Below are positions 7,420 through 15,183 of a stretch of 45,110 nucleotides of DNA, in pieces. This DNA comes from Candidatus Woesearchaeota archaeon (lineage in GTDB: Archaea > Nanobdellota > Nanobdellia > Woesearchaeales > J110). Each line of letters begins with the position of its first letter. The first letter of the stretch is position 1. Made by a program: the position numbers and the translations under genes. Below the pieces are notes generated by a model, which saw nothing but the letters and a program-made list of their open reading frames with translations, made no database searches and was not told the origin of the DNA. Where the stretch lies: contig RFJU01000027.1 of NCBI GenBank assembly GCA_003694805.1, positions 1 to 45,110 of the forward strand. The letters run 5' to 3'.

Positions 7420-10302
7420 TCACACAGCATTATGAGCATACAGGTGAGAAGCGCCGGATTTATTAGTGTTGTGGTCTGCTGTTTGACCATCAGGGTTATC
7501 GTGTTTTCCATCTTCCCGCAAAGCAGCCCTCGCCTCCCGACGAGACCGGACACCCAATTCTTGCCTGCAATACTTACTGATGGTGGAAGTAGACATGCTC
7601 ACGCCAAACAAGGCTTCCGCCTCTTTTTTAATATCCTTCAACGATTGGGGAGACGAACAGTACATGCTTGTAAGGAATTCTTTTAACGTTCCACCCCAAA
7701 GCTCGTTTCGAAACCGGTTGATACCGACTCGACCGAGCCGCTCTTTTGACAAGGAGGGCAGCGATGAATACACTTCCGTGTAGCCTCTTAGCACGTTCTG
7801 CTCATCCTTGCTCAACGTTGCACGAGGATTAGCGTTTACGCGAAGGACAACAGGAAGGGCTTGCTGCAAGTACGTTTCAGCAGAATCCTGCACTGCTCCT
7901 GTGTATAACGAGTTGCTAACGCTGCTCAGGACCGTTTCTAAATCAGAAGCCTCAGCCGTCTTACCGTGCTCTGAGCGGTTGTTTTTGGCTGCGTAGCTTC
8001 CCTCTACGCCTCTTGCGCCTCCCCGATTCTTCCTGTGCAACGGCTCATCTGAACTACCGATGAGTACCGGCGTCTCATCTTGTTGTTCAAGATACGATGC
8101 AACACGCTCAGCGCTTACGCGCAACACTTGGTTTTGATACACCACATCAGGATTGTCTGGGTAGGGAAGGTGATCCCTCACCTCCGGGAGAACAACCTCT
8201 TTTAAGAACCGAGCAATGTCGCCGGCTGACGGATTGTCAATCCCCGACCAAAGAAGCATGTCTTCTGCCATGTACCACAAACACCCCTCCCGTGTCTTGG
8301 GATTCCACTTCGGCATCGTATACTCCAGCACGCCATTTCTCAGTGCAATCTTGCTTGACGCTCCCTTCAAGACATCGTCAATGCGCAACCCGGGAATGGT
8401 CATTCCGCGAACTTCTTCCCTGAAACGATCTGTAGCGTCCGTGTCCTTGGTAGCATAGTGCGTCGAGGGTGCTCGTGCGCCTTTCGAGGCGTCTTCAACG
8501 CGCGCGTTGCTCTGACAATACCACAACCCTCCGAGGGAGAGGGCAGCAATAGCAGCAATGCCGGCCAACCCACCCAGAAGCCTGCTCGCGCCACAGTCCC
8601 TTAACGAAGGAAGCGCGCGCTTTTCCATCGGATTGCTTGTGCTCGTGCCCAGCGCCGCCGCTTCTTGTTGCCGGTCTAGGCGTTCATACGCTTGCGCACG
8701 TGGCTCTTGGGAAGGGCGTTCTGTTGTGCTTGCAGCGTCACAGGTGACAGGCTGTTCACCATCCAAAGGCTCCTCTCTTGCCATTGGCAGGGTTCTTTGT
8801 ACGACGCGTTCTTCCCTCGTCGCTGCGTGACCAACGACGGCCTCGGGCTCTCCCGCTTGCTCTTCACTTACAGAAGCAGGCTCTGCTTCCCCCATCTCAT
8901 TCATCTCATGCCACGCTTGTTTGGCCTCGGAGAACCAGCGCTGAAAGGCAACACCGCCTTTCTTCAAGCGTTCTTTTAACGATGAAACAAGGTACGAACC
9001 AGAAGACGCAGCAGATGATCTAGCAGAAGCAAGGATCTCGCTTACGACGGGGGCTGCTTTCGCGTACGTTCGCGCAACTCGCTCTCTCCAAGAACTGGGC
9101 AACCCTCGACCACCTATCAGGAGGGAACGGAGTTTTTCATTATCGCAAAGCGTCATGAACGAAGGCGTGTACGAGAACACATCTGCCAATGACAAGCTCA
9201 CCGGCACAGATCTGAACCGTGAAAAGTACTCTTGGCTAAGGAAGGCACGCAAGCGCAGGTAAGACCGGGTGTCCTCGACACGTATCTCGCCTCGCTTGGC
9301 CAGCGTCTCATGGAGTTCATCAAGGGTGAGCAAGTAATCTCGAAGTGTTGAAGACAAGTGCCCAACTAACTCTTGTGTCCTGAAATTATGCGGGAATCGG
9401 TCGGCAGGATGCGTAAGCCCGCTCGTAATATCCTCATGATAGCCCAGCTCTTCTTGCTCTTCTCTGGAGAGTGATTCATACCATCCTTGAGCGCGCTTTA
9501 ATTGATCTACAAAGAGGAGGTCTAAACGATTCAGCTTGCTGGCAAGTTTTCGCTCTTTGTGCACTAAACGCTTTTTTTTCACCCACAATGCGGCCTTACC
9601 CCAACTGCTCTGTGCATCGTATTCTGCAAGCATTCGCTCATGGAAGCGTTCTGCCCGAGCTGTGTCTTCTCTGAGCAAGAGCTCCAAGTTGCCCTCTGCG
9701 CGCGGTGACGGCGGTCTTGCCAATGCGTGGCCAGACCTCGCTCCGGTGCCATGATTCACTCCAGAAACGAATCTCCCTTCACTCATTGTGTGTTCTTGCT
9801 CCTTTTCTAAAAAAACATCTTGCTCATACGCGCCCTGGCTGTTATTGCTACTGGGGAGGCGTAAATGTTTATTTAAATGTTTCTTCCTTCGACGGGTTTT
9901 TTCCAAGAACGAATCGCCACCCAACGATCCTTCCTCGCTTGCACCCCTTCTCTGGCCTGCAAGGACGCGGTGCACATCCTTCATCAAACCTGCCTTTGCC
10001 CTTTGCTCAAGGAACGCTGAAACAAGGCGATGGTCAAGTTGTTTGCCGTCAGCATTGCGAAGCTTCTTTTCAAGGAAGGAGGCCTCTTCCCCAAACCACC
10101 ACGCACGTTCTTCCACGAACCCCTTCTTCAAAGATGAAGTGATGCCTTCCCGAAGAGGATCAAGCAAAGCAAACGCTGGCAAAGAACGCTGCAAGCTCCA
10201 CGAATTTCCTTGCAGGAAACGACGAAGCCCCCTATGACGATGCCTGTTATACATTCTCCTGTTTCCTAACATCCTTCCCCCCCTTGTTCCTTTCAAAAAC
10301 AT
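7420..10302 (-). CDS. Large island protein: charged N-terminus, one membrane segment, HTH-like C-terminus
   Basis: 960 residues; no family recognised. The first 570 residues are highly charged, predominantly helical and probably coiled. A single membrane helix lies near residues 573-595 (GLAGIAAIAALSLGGLWYC), followed by about 365 residues. Near the C-terminus (about 890-935) EALFGVSMSTSTISKYCRQE has the rhythm of a helix-turn-helix (alpha-turn with ST-S-T-IS recognition helix). ATG with Shine-Dalgarno GGAAGG seven bases upstream. It is the last gene of the accessory island, 35 bp after the 219-residue protein. A DNA-binding-like domain on the far side of a membrane helix from the N-terminal region is odd. 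Function unknown. Confidence 0.75.
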   Translation of the reverse strand: MFLKGTRGGRMLGNRRMYNRHRHRGLRRFLQGNSWSLQRSLPAFALLDPLREGITSSLKKGFVEERAWWFGEEASFLEKKLRNADGKQLDHRLVSAFLEQRAKAGLMKDVHRVLAGQRRGASEEGSLGGDSFLEKTRRRKKHLNKHLRLPSSNNSQGAYEQDVFLEKEQEHTMSEGRFVSGVNHGTGARSGHALARPPSPRAEGNLELLLREDTARAERFHERMLAEYDAQSSWGKAALWVKKKRLVHKERKLASKLNRLDLLFVDQLKRAQGWYESLSREEQEELGYHEDITSGLTHPADRFPHNFRTQELVGHLSSTLRDYLLTLDELHETLAKRGEIRVEDTRSYLRLRAFLSQEYFSRFRSVPVSLSLADVFSYTPSFMTLCDNEKLRSLLIGGRGLPSSWRERVARTYAKAAPVVSEILASARSSAASSGSYLVSSLKERLKKGGVAFQRWFSEAKQAWHEMNEMGEAEPASVSEEQAGEPEAVVGHAATREERVVQRTLPMAREEPLDGEQPVTCDAASTTERPSQEPRAQAYERLDRQQEAAALGTSTSNPMEKRALPSLRDCGASRLLGGLAGIAAIAALSLGGLWYCQSNARVEDASKGARAPSTHYATKDTDATDRFREEVRGMTIPGLRIDDVLKGASSKIALRNGVLEYTMPKWNPKTREGCLWYMAEDMLLWSGIDNPSAGDIARFLKEVVLPEVRDHLPYPDNPDVVYQNQVLRVSAERVASYLEQQDETPVLIGSSDEPLHRKNRGGARGVEGSYAAKNNRSEHGKTAEASDLETVLSSVSNSLYTGAVQDSAETYLQQALPVVLRVNANPRATLSKDEQNVLRGYTEVYSSLPSLSKERLGRVGINRFRNELWGGTLKEFLTSMYCSSPQSLKDIKKEAEALFGVSMSTSTISKYCRQELGVRSRREARAALREDGKHDNPDGQTADHNTNKSGASHLYAHNAV

Positions 10303-10337
10303 GCAAATCCTTCCTTTTCAAGGAGTCATAGTCTCTC

Positions 10338-10997
10338 TTAAGTATTTGTCGCTCGTTCCGCATCTTCTTCTTGCACCTTCAGAGCGTACTTTTGGTGCAA
10401 CGTCCTTAACTCGTCCTTTGCCCAACGAATCGTGTTCTCAAGCTGAAAGACGCGCCTCTCCAACGCCGCCGAGCGCTTGAGCAGCTGCGCATACTGCTCC
10501 CTCACAGACGAGAGCCCCTGCCTCGTTGCGTAAGCAGCAAGATCCGCCAACTGCTTTGCCTTATTGACCAATAAAGCATCATGCGAGTACACTTTGCTCA
10601 AAAAGCTGCTTGCTGTTGAGAGTATTGTCAAATTCTGCACAAAAAGAACATCTTTTTCTCTTAAAAACCCGAAGTCATCGTACTGAAACACACCAACCCG
10701 CTCCCTCATTTTTTCAAACGCGTCATCATTGAGAGAACGAACCAACCCCTCGATGTTCTGGAAAAATTGGAGGCTTGCTAAATGATAGTTTTCCGAATCA
10801 GATCGCTCACTCGGCGCTGTGTCCCTGCTCGCATGCTGAACCTCTTGTGCGTCTAAAGACTGTTCTAACAAAGTAATTATTCCTATCCGTTCCTCGAAAG
10901 GACTAGCTCCCGAGCGGGTTCCCTCTTCAGCGTTACGCGCTGACGGCGCCGCTTCAAACTCGTCACGCCCCCCAGCATCTACTCTTGCCTCAACCAC
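10338..10997 (-). CDS. Island protein with C-terminal coiled coil, 219 aa
   Basis: Not recognised. The N-terminal 70 residues are acidic, Ser/Ala-rich and likely disordered; residues about 75-140 look globular and helical; the last 70 (SAALERRVFQLENTIRWAKD) form a clear heptad-type coiled coil. No membrane segment. GTG start with AAGGAGGG nine bases upstream; only 13 bp separate it from the end of the AAA+ gene, so it is in the same operon. A partner or adaptor of the AAA+ ATPase is a reasonable guess from position only. Confidence 0.75.
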   Translation of the reverse strand: MVEARVDAGGRDEFEAAPSARNAEEGTRSGASPFEERIGIITLLEQSLDAQEVQHASRDTAPSERSDSENYHLASLQFFQNIEGLVRSLNDDAFEKMRERVGVFQYDDFGFLREKDVLFVQNLTILSTASSFLSKVYSHDALLVNKAKQLADLAAYATRQGLSSVREQYAQLLKRSAALERRVFQLENTIRWAKDELRTLHQKYALKVQEEDAERATNT

Positions 10998-11010
10998 GCT
11001 AACGCCCTCC

Positions 11011-12549
11011 TTATACGCCTCCCTCCACGACCTTTTCTGGCACGACTCTCTTCTCCGCCCCGAGCCGCATTAGCTCAGCAAACAACACCTCATCTGTAAT
11101 ACTCCCCGCGAGCTCCCGGAGCCGTTTTTGACGCTCCTCCTTCGGAAGCGTTGGAACACCAATAGGAATGCACGATGGTAGCGCCTTTTGCCGGAGCAAC
11201 TTCACAATATTTTGCACTTGCCTCCCCGAGAGGCCAAGCGACTTGCTCACCATCCCCAGCCGTTTCCACGCGTGAACCCGAGCAAAACCAGACGCAATAC
11301 ACGGGGCAAGATGCACCTTCCATAACTCTTCATACTCCACAGCAGTTCTGGGACCGTGCGCCTCAACAATGGAAACACGATCCAGCACTGCGTAGTCAAG
11401 CATTTCTTTAAAATTCCCATTAAACACAAAAAACGCATTGGGATACGGCAACTGGCGGTGACCACTCAACCGATTAAGGAGCTCGTTCAACGTCTTTTCA
11501 TCCTCCTTAGTATCCCTGTCAGGGTTGCGACGGAAAAATACTGATTCAGCATCATGGCACGTCACGTAATACGCTGCCTCGCCTGATGCTATCTCATCAA
11601 AGATAGTTGCGAGCCGCCCAACAGATTCATTTACATACTTGGACTTGAACGTGTTGCTGATGTCAAGAACGCGCAACTCCCTTTTTTCTTGCTTCATAAT
11701 CTCAGCAAGCTCTCGAGCAACTAAGGTTGTTCCAAATGATTTGCCACACCCTGGAGGACCCAAAATCAGAATTGCCGGGACAGGCTCGCCAGGTTCAGCA
11801 AGATCGTTTGTTTTCGTTTCAGGATCATAAAATCTCAAATAGTTCGCTCCAGCCCAAAGAGCCCGCATCATCTCCTCATTCCCGATCATCTTCTTCTTGT
11901 ACTTGCTACTTTTTGAAGCCGCACCATCGACAGAAGCAACACAAGCGCTCGCTGAAGAACCTTCCCCAATCCCCTCCCCGAGCCGTTGCGTGTCCTTTGA
12001 AAATCCTAAAAACCGCTGGTTACCGATGAGAACTTCCAAATCATGAACGTTTTTGGCCAAGCCAGAAAAGGCCCCATTCTTCTTAGCCAGCCATCTTTGC
12101 GTATCACGAGGAAGCCAATCGAGAAAAGAGCGGCACACATCCTCTGAAGAATAGCTTTCAATCGCATTATACCTGCTCCCCTCAACGAACGAGGCCAAAA
12201 TCTTCGCGGCGAGCTGGACTTGAGGACGAAGTGGCGCCCCGCCACGAACGCTATACTCTATCGATGGAAACAATCCTTGTCTACGTACCACGCCATTCTT
12301 AGCGTACTTGGCTGCAAGACTCAAGGCAAGCACATTCTCAAAATCATTCACAACAAGACGATCCTCACTGTGCTGAAACAACTGCTCCTTTGCAAACACA
12401 GACGAGAGTGCACAGTACACCCCAAAAAAAGACTGCAAATCATTAGGAATCGTCTCGACTGGCCGATACAACGTAGCTTCCAGCAAGAGGTCCTTTGCAG
12501 CGGCAGCCCCCTGCTCAAGGTCGTTAACGGTAACTTCGAGTTTTGACAT
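11011..12549 (-). CDS. AAA+ ATPase with altered Walker B (island gene)
   Basis: About 512 residues. The N-terminal half is a helical domain of unknown type. The AAA+ module is plain: Walker A GPPGCGKS near residues 262-270, a pore-loop-like FKSKYVNESVG, the Walker B region YYVTCHDAESVFFRR, sensor-1-like FVFNGNF, and Arg in AVLDRVS as a candidate arginine finger. The Walker B region lacks the usual D-E pair. Two adjacent ATGs at 12552/12549 preceded by AGGAGAAGG are the better start; a TTG at 12618 overlapping the upstream stop would add 23 residues. By fold it remodels or unfolds a protein partner; the substrate is unknown. Central gene of the island. Confidence 0.85.
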   Translation of the reverse strand: MSKLEVTVNDLEQGAAAAKDLLLEATLYRPVETIPNDLQSFFGVYCALSSVFAKEQLFQHSEDRLVVNDFENVLALSLAAKYAKNGVVRRQGLFPSIEYSVRGGAPLRPQVQLAAKILASFVEGSRYNAIESYSSEDVCRSFLDWLPRDTQRWLAKKNGAFSGLAKNVHDLEVLIGNQRFLGFSKDTQRLGEGIGEGSSASACVASVDGAASKSSKYKKKMIGNEEMMRALWAGANYLRFYDPETKTNDLAEPGEPVPAILILGPPGCGKSFGTTLVARELAEIMKQEKRELRVLDISNTFKSKYVNESVGRLATIFDEIASGEAAYYVTCHDAESVFFRRNPDRDTKEDEKTLNELLNRLSGHRQLPYPNAFFVFNGNFKEMLDYAVLDRVSIVEAHGPRTAVEYEELWKVHLAPCIASGFARVHAWKRLGMVSKSLGLSGRQVQNIVKLLRQKALPSCIPIGVPTLPKEERQKRLRELAGSITDEVLFAELMRLGAEKRVVPEKVVEGGV

Positions 12550-12614
12550 CATCCTTCTCCTCGCCCTCTCAACACGCAAGCAATCTCCTACTGGCCCACT
12601 CACAACAAGCCGCG

Positions 12615-13811
12615 TCAAGTCAAGTACGACCGTACCGTCTCAGCGGCTTTTCGAGCACGAGCGAGCAGTTCCTTATCCGTCCTGCCCGACCTCTTGCGCG
12701 CACTATCTTCATCCTCCCCGGCCGCGAGTTTAGGAAGCACCGGGCTCACCAAAGGCCCTTCTCTATTCGCCCTGCGAACTACTTCTTCAGCACCCACAAT
12801 ATCGCCTCCAAGTGACATCATACATTTTGAGAGTGACTGAACGGATTCCAAGGTAGACTTGTACATGGAAGCGGACGTGTCATCCCCGTACAAGTCCCAA
12901 ATATCAAACAACTCTTCCTTGAGCCCTTCTAACTCACAGCAAATCTTGTACGCCAAATCCTCACGCTCTTCATGCCGGAGCTTCGGACCACGCCGGAAGC
13001 TGCACCGATGAGCCGTGCTTTCTAACTCACGGGTAACTTTGTAGAGTTCACGGCCGATATGGCGGTGCTGACGCTGACACTCCTGCAAAACCTTCGTAGC
13101 ACTGGACAAACCAGCCCTGTCGCCTTTTTTCTCTGCGAGGGCGATGTCCGCCTTTGCTTCTTCAATGAGCTTGGCGTACTCCTGCCTCTGCACTGCAAGC
13201 GACTCTGCCATTGCTTCAAGAGACTCTGCGCGGCCTACTAATTCATCAATGCCCGCCTCAAGCTCCGCGTGCAACTCGCGGTGATGGGCTTCCTCCTGCC
13301 TCATAAACGCAATGCGTTCATCAAACATCGCTGCGTATTCCTCTCTCACCCGAGGACTATAGCGCTGGATCAATGCAGCCTCAAACTGTTCTGCTCTGGC
13401 AGAAGCGGTTTTTTTCAAAAACTGAAGCTTCACCCTCTCGGTCAGGGTCAAGTACTTATCTAGTTTGGACTTCACCAAAGCATTCCCTATTTTTTCATTC
13501 ACTGTTTTGAACGCAGAATTAATTTCGTCAATGAGCGTCCCTGACAACTCATACGTTCGCTTACCTTCCTCAAACAATTCAACTTCCGACTTGTGCGCTT
13601 CCCAGTTCTCAGCCATGATTTCAGCTCGCTTTATAAGCACCTTCTTGTCAAACCCTGGATTTTTATGCTCCAAGTACTCCAAGCAGCGTTCGAGACGATC
13701 AAAAGGAAATTCAACTGCGGAATCGCCAACGCCCTCCACACAAGACGCTCTTTTGCTCAACACAGGCTCCATTTCATGCTCATCCATTGATGTCCGTTCA
13801 TCGAGACTCAT
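12615..13811 (-). CDS. Island coiled-coil protein, 398 aa
   Basis: Not recognised. Almost entirely helical and charged; residues about 170-280 form long coiled coils (EAMAESLAVQRQEYAKLIEE and following). A short disordered N-terminus and a basic Ser/Arg-rich segment near residue 370 flank it. No membrane helix and no enzyme motif. ATG preceded by AAGGAGG at ideal spacing. Its stop overlaps the possible TTG of the AAA+ gene, and its start overlaps the stop of the 263-codon ORF (ATGA), which ties it into the island operon. A structural or scaffolding role is plausible. Confidence 0.78.
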   Translation of the reverse strand: MSLDERTSMDEHEMEPVLSKRASCVEGVGDSAVEFPFDRLERCLEYLEHKNPGFDKKVLIKRAEIMAENWEAHKSEVELFEEGKRTYELSGTLIDEINSAFKTVNEKIGNALVKSKLDKYLTLTERVKLQFLKKTASARAEQFEAALIQRYSPRVREEYAAMFDERIAFMRQEEAHHRELHAELEAGIDELVGRAESLEAMAESLAVQRQEYAKLIEEAKADIALAEKKGDRAGLSSATKVLQECQRQHRHIGRELYKVTRELESTAHRCSFRRGPKLRHEEREDLAYKICCELEGLKEELFDIWDLYGDDTSASMYKSTLESVQSLSKCMMSLGGDIVGAEEVVRRANREGPLVSPVLPKLAAGEDEDSARKRSGRTDKELLARARKAAETVRSYLT

Positions 13812-14599
13812 TGACCAAAACCTCCTTCGTTGTTTTCCTCTCGTTCAACACCTGCTAGCGACGGTTGTATGGTGCACCCTGACAACCAAAAATTATGGAA
13901 TCGAGAGACTTCCTCCCTCCTCCCGAGATCAAATACTTGACAGAATCCACTATTCCTAAACGCCGGTAGTGCAGCACTTCCAGCGGCACATACTTCTTCT
14001 TCCAAAACGCTGTCGAGGGGAGCGACGCTGCAAACGCGCGAGGACCCCAAACCTGCATACGTGACCGCTCCACCACCTGCAACGCCTGAGGTGTCAATCC
14101 TGTCGTCGTTGCAACAACACCCCTTCTCGACGGGACTGCGAGGGAACGAAGCTTGCTCTCCAGCCCCAACACCTCGTCCGGACCAATACGTGCTTCTTCC
14201 CGATGCTTGCACTCCACAAAGTAGAGCTGCTGAGCTTTGGCGTTCTTTCTCGATGAGAAGCAAATGTCGATTTGCATTACTGAACGAATCCCCGATGCAG
14301 TTTGAAACGGAATACGAACATCGTGCTTCACTGTCCTGTATCCCAAGTCCCTCAGAACGTGCACCAACCAAAGCTCGAAGCGAAGCCATTTCTTCTCTCC
14401 TGCACTTTTTGTCATGCTCGACCCCTTGAGTGGTAGTATACACCAACTGCTTCAGCGAACGTTCCTCACCTCCATACGATCTCCCAGCACTAAAGCCAAG
14501 GTAAAAGATAATGCCGTACCGTACCAAGTGCCAAGCGACCCTTCCAGACGCCCGCATACACGCGAGGGATGCCCTCTGCAACGAATACGTAATACTCAT
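13808..14599 (-). CDS. 263-codon ORF enclosing the nuclease gene; N-terminal membrane segment
   Basis: Open from an ATG at 14599 to a TGA at 13808 in a frame different from the nuclease. The first 60 residues lie upstream of the nuclease and contain a likely membrane helix (WHLVRYGIIFYLGFSAGRSY). The rest overlaps the nuclease and is rich in Ser, Gly and Cys, as shadows often are. In favour of reality: it fills an otherwise unexplained 221-bp gap in the operon, it begins 37 bp after the 135-residue gene, and its stop overlaps the next ATG (ATGA). It may be a dual-coding gene, a membrane segment joined to the nuclease by a frameshift, or a chance ORF. Confidence 0.35.
   Translation of the reverse strand: MSITYSLQRASLACMRASGRVAWHLVRYGIIFYLGFSAGRSYGGEERSLKQLVYTTTQGVEHDKKCRREEMASLRALVGARSEGLGIQDSEARCSYSVSNCIGDSFSNANRHLLLIEKERQSSAALLCGVQASGRSTYWSGRGVGAGEQASFPRSPVEKGCCCNDDRIDTSGVAGGGAVTYAGLGSSRVCSVAPLDSVLEEEVCAAGSAALPAFRNSGFCQVFDLGRREEVSRFHNFWLSGCTIQPSLAGVEREENNEGGFGQ
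13855..14415 (-). CDS. Mrr-like PD-(D/E)xK nuclease (island gene)
   Basis: 186 residues. The opening EKKWLRFELWLVHVLRDLGY is the usual N-terminal helix of Mrr-type restriction endonuclease domains. Catalytic residues can be read as D50 (MQID), E68 and K70 (FVECKHREE), followed by VLGLESKLRSL and RGVVATTTGLTPQAL, the family's next strand and helix. Mrr-like enzymes cleave DNA, often modified DNA, and occur in defence loci. No methyltransferase is adjacent. The ATG has only a weak AGGGG upstream. The gene lies wholly within a longer ORF in another frame on the same strand (13808-14599). Confidence 0.85.
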   Translation of the reverse strand: MTKSAGEKKWLRFELWLVHVLRDLGYRTVKHDVRIPFQTASGIRSVMQIDICFSSRKNAKAQQLYFVECKHREEARIGPDEVLGLESKLRSLAVPSRRGVVATTTGLTPQALQVVERSRMQVWGPRAFAASLPSTAFWKKKYVPLEVLHYRRLGIVDSVKYLISGGGRKSLDSIIFGCQGAPYNRR

Positions 14600-14636
14600 G
14601 CTCTCAAAGCCCCCCTCGCCTCGTTGAATGCTGCAT

Positions 14637-15044
14637 TCAATCGTCCTCTTTCAACGATTCAATAGCCTTGTCTGCTGCCCGTGCACCTTTCACCACAATC
14701 TTTCTTCCCGCCTCCCGAAGCTTGAACGGGTGAAAACTATATTTAAGGAGCCTGGCACAGTCGCCCCATGTTGTGAATTCTCCGCCCTCCCTAACTAACC
14801 GCCCCTCACCGGTTTGTGTGTTGACTAAGTAGAGGTATACTTTATCCAAATCTCGCACCCGCTTCAATCGATACGAAAAAACATCTTCCGGAACGCCAAA
14901 ACCCGGCTTCACGTCAAAAAACGCGTACAAAGGCCTCTGAATATATTGTGGAATGACATCAAGATAGTCGCCAACCACAGCAGAGCCTGCAATGAGCGAT
15001 GAGATGAGCACGGGCTTCACTAGTCTCTCCAATGATTTCTTCAT
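14637..15044 (-). CDS. Small island protein with N-terminal hydrophobic segment
   Basis: 135 residues. Lys-rich N-terminus followed by a short hydrophobic stretch at about 9-27 (VKPVLISSLIAGSAVVGDYL), then a soluble domain including KVYLYLVNTQTGEGRLVREG, probably a small beta-rich fold. The N-terminus could be a signal peptide or an anchor; there is no lipobox cysteine. First gene of the island in transcription order, downstream of the antiporter gene. Upstream, AAAAATTAATTC is a poor TATA candidate, so the promoter is uncertain. Function unknown. Confidence 0.72.
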   Translation of the reverse strand: MKKSLERLVKPVLISSLIAGSAVVGDYLDVIPQYIQRPLYAFFDVKPGFGVPEDVFSYRLKRVRDLDKVYLYLVNTQTGEGRLVREGGEFTTWGDCARLLKYSFHPFKLREAGRKIVVKGARAADKAIESLKEDD

Positions 15045-15183
15045 GAAAACGAGAAATGAACGTGTTTTTGAATTAATTTTTCACAAACAAACCGAAACCC
15101 TTCCAACCCGAACCGAAAAAACCGGTGCAAAACAGGAGGAAACCACTAAACAAGAAAAAGCCGAAAAGACGAAACGACCGCAT

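Noticed and set aside
9700-10142. Plus-strand ORFs of about 145 codons opposite the 960-residue gene
   Set aside because: They lie antisense to a long ORF with a good start; composition (Pro/Ser/Cys/His-rich) is typical of antisense shadows.
7420-15044. Mobile element or provirus as the source of the island
   Set aside because: No integrase, transposase, terminal repeats or attachment duplication were found at its borders; the HTH-like segment is not a transposase.
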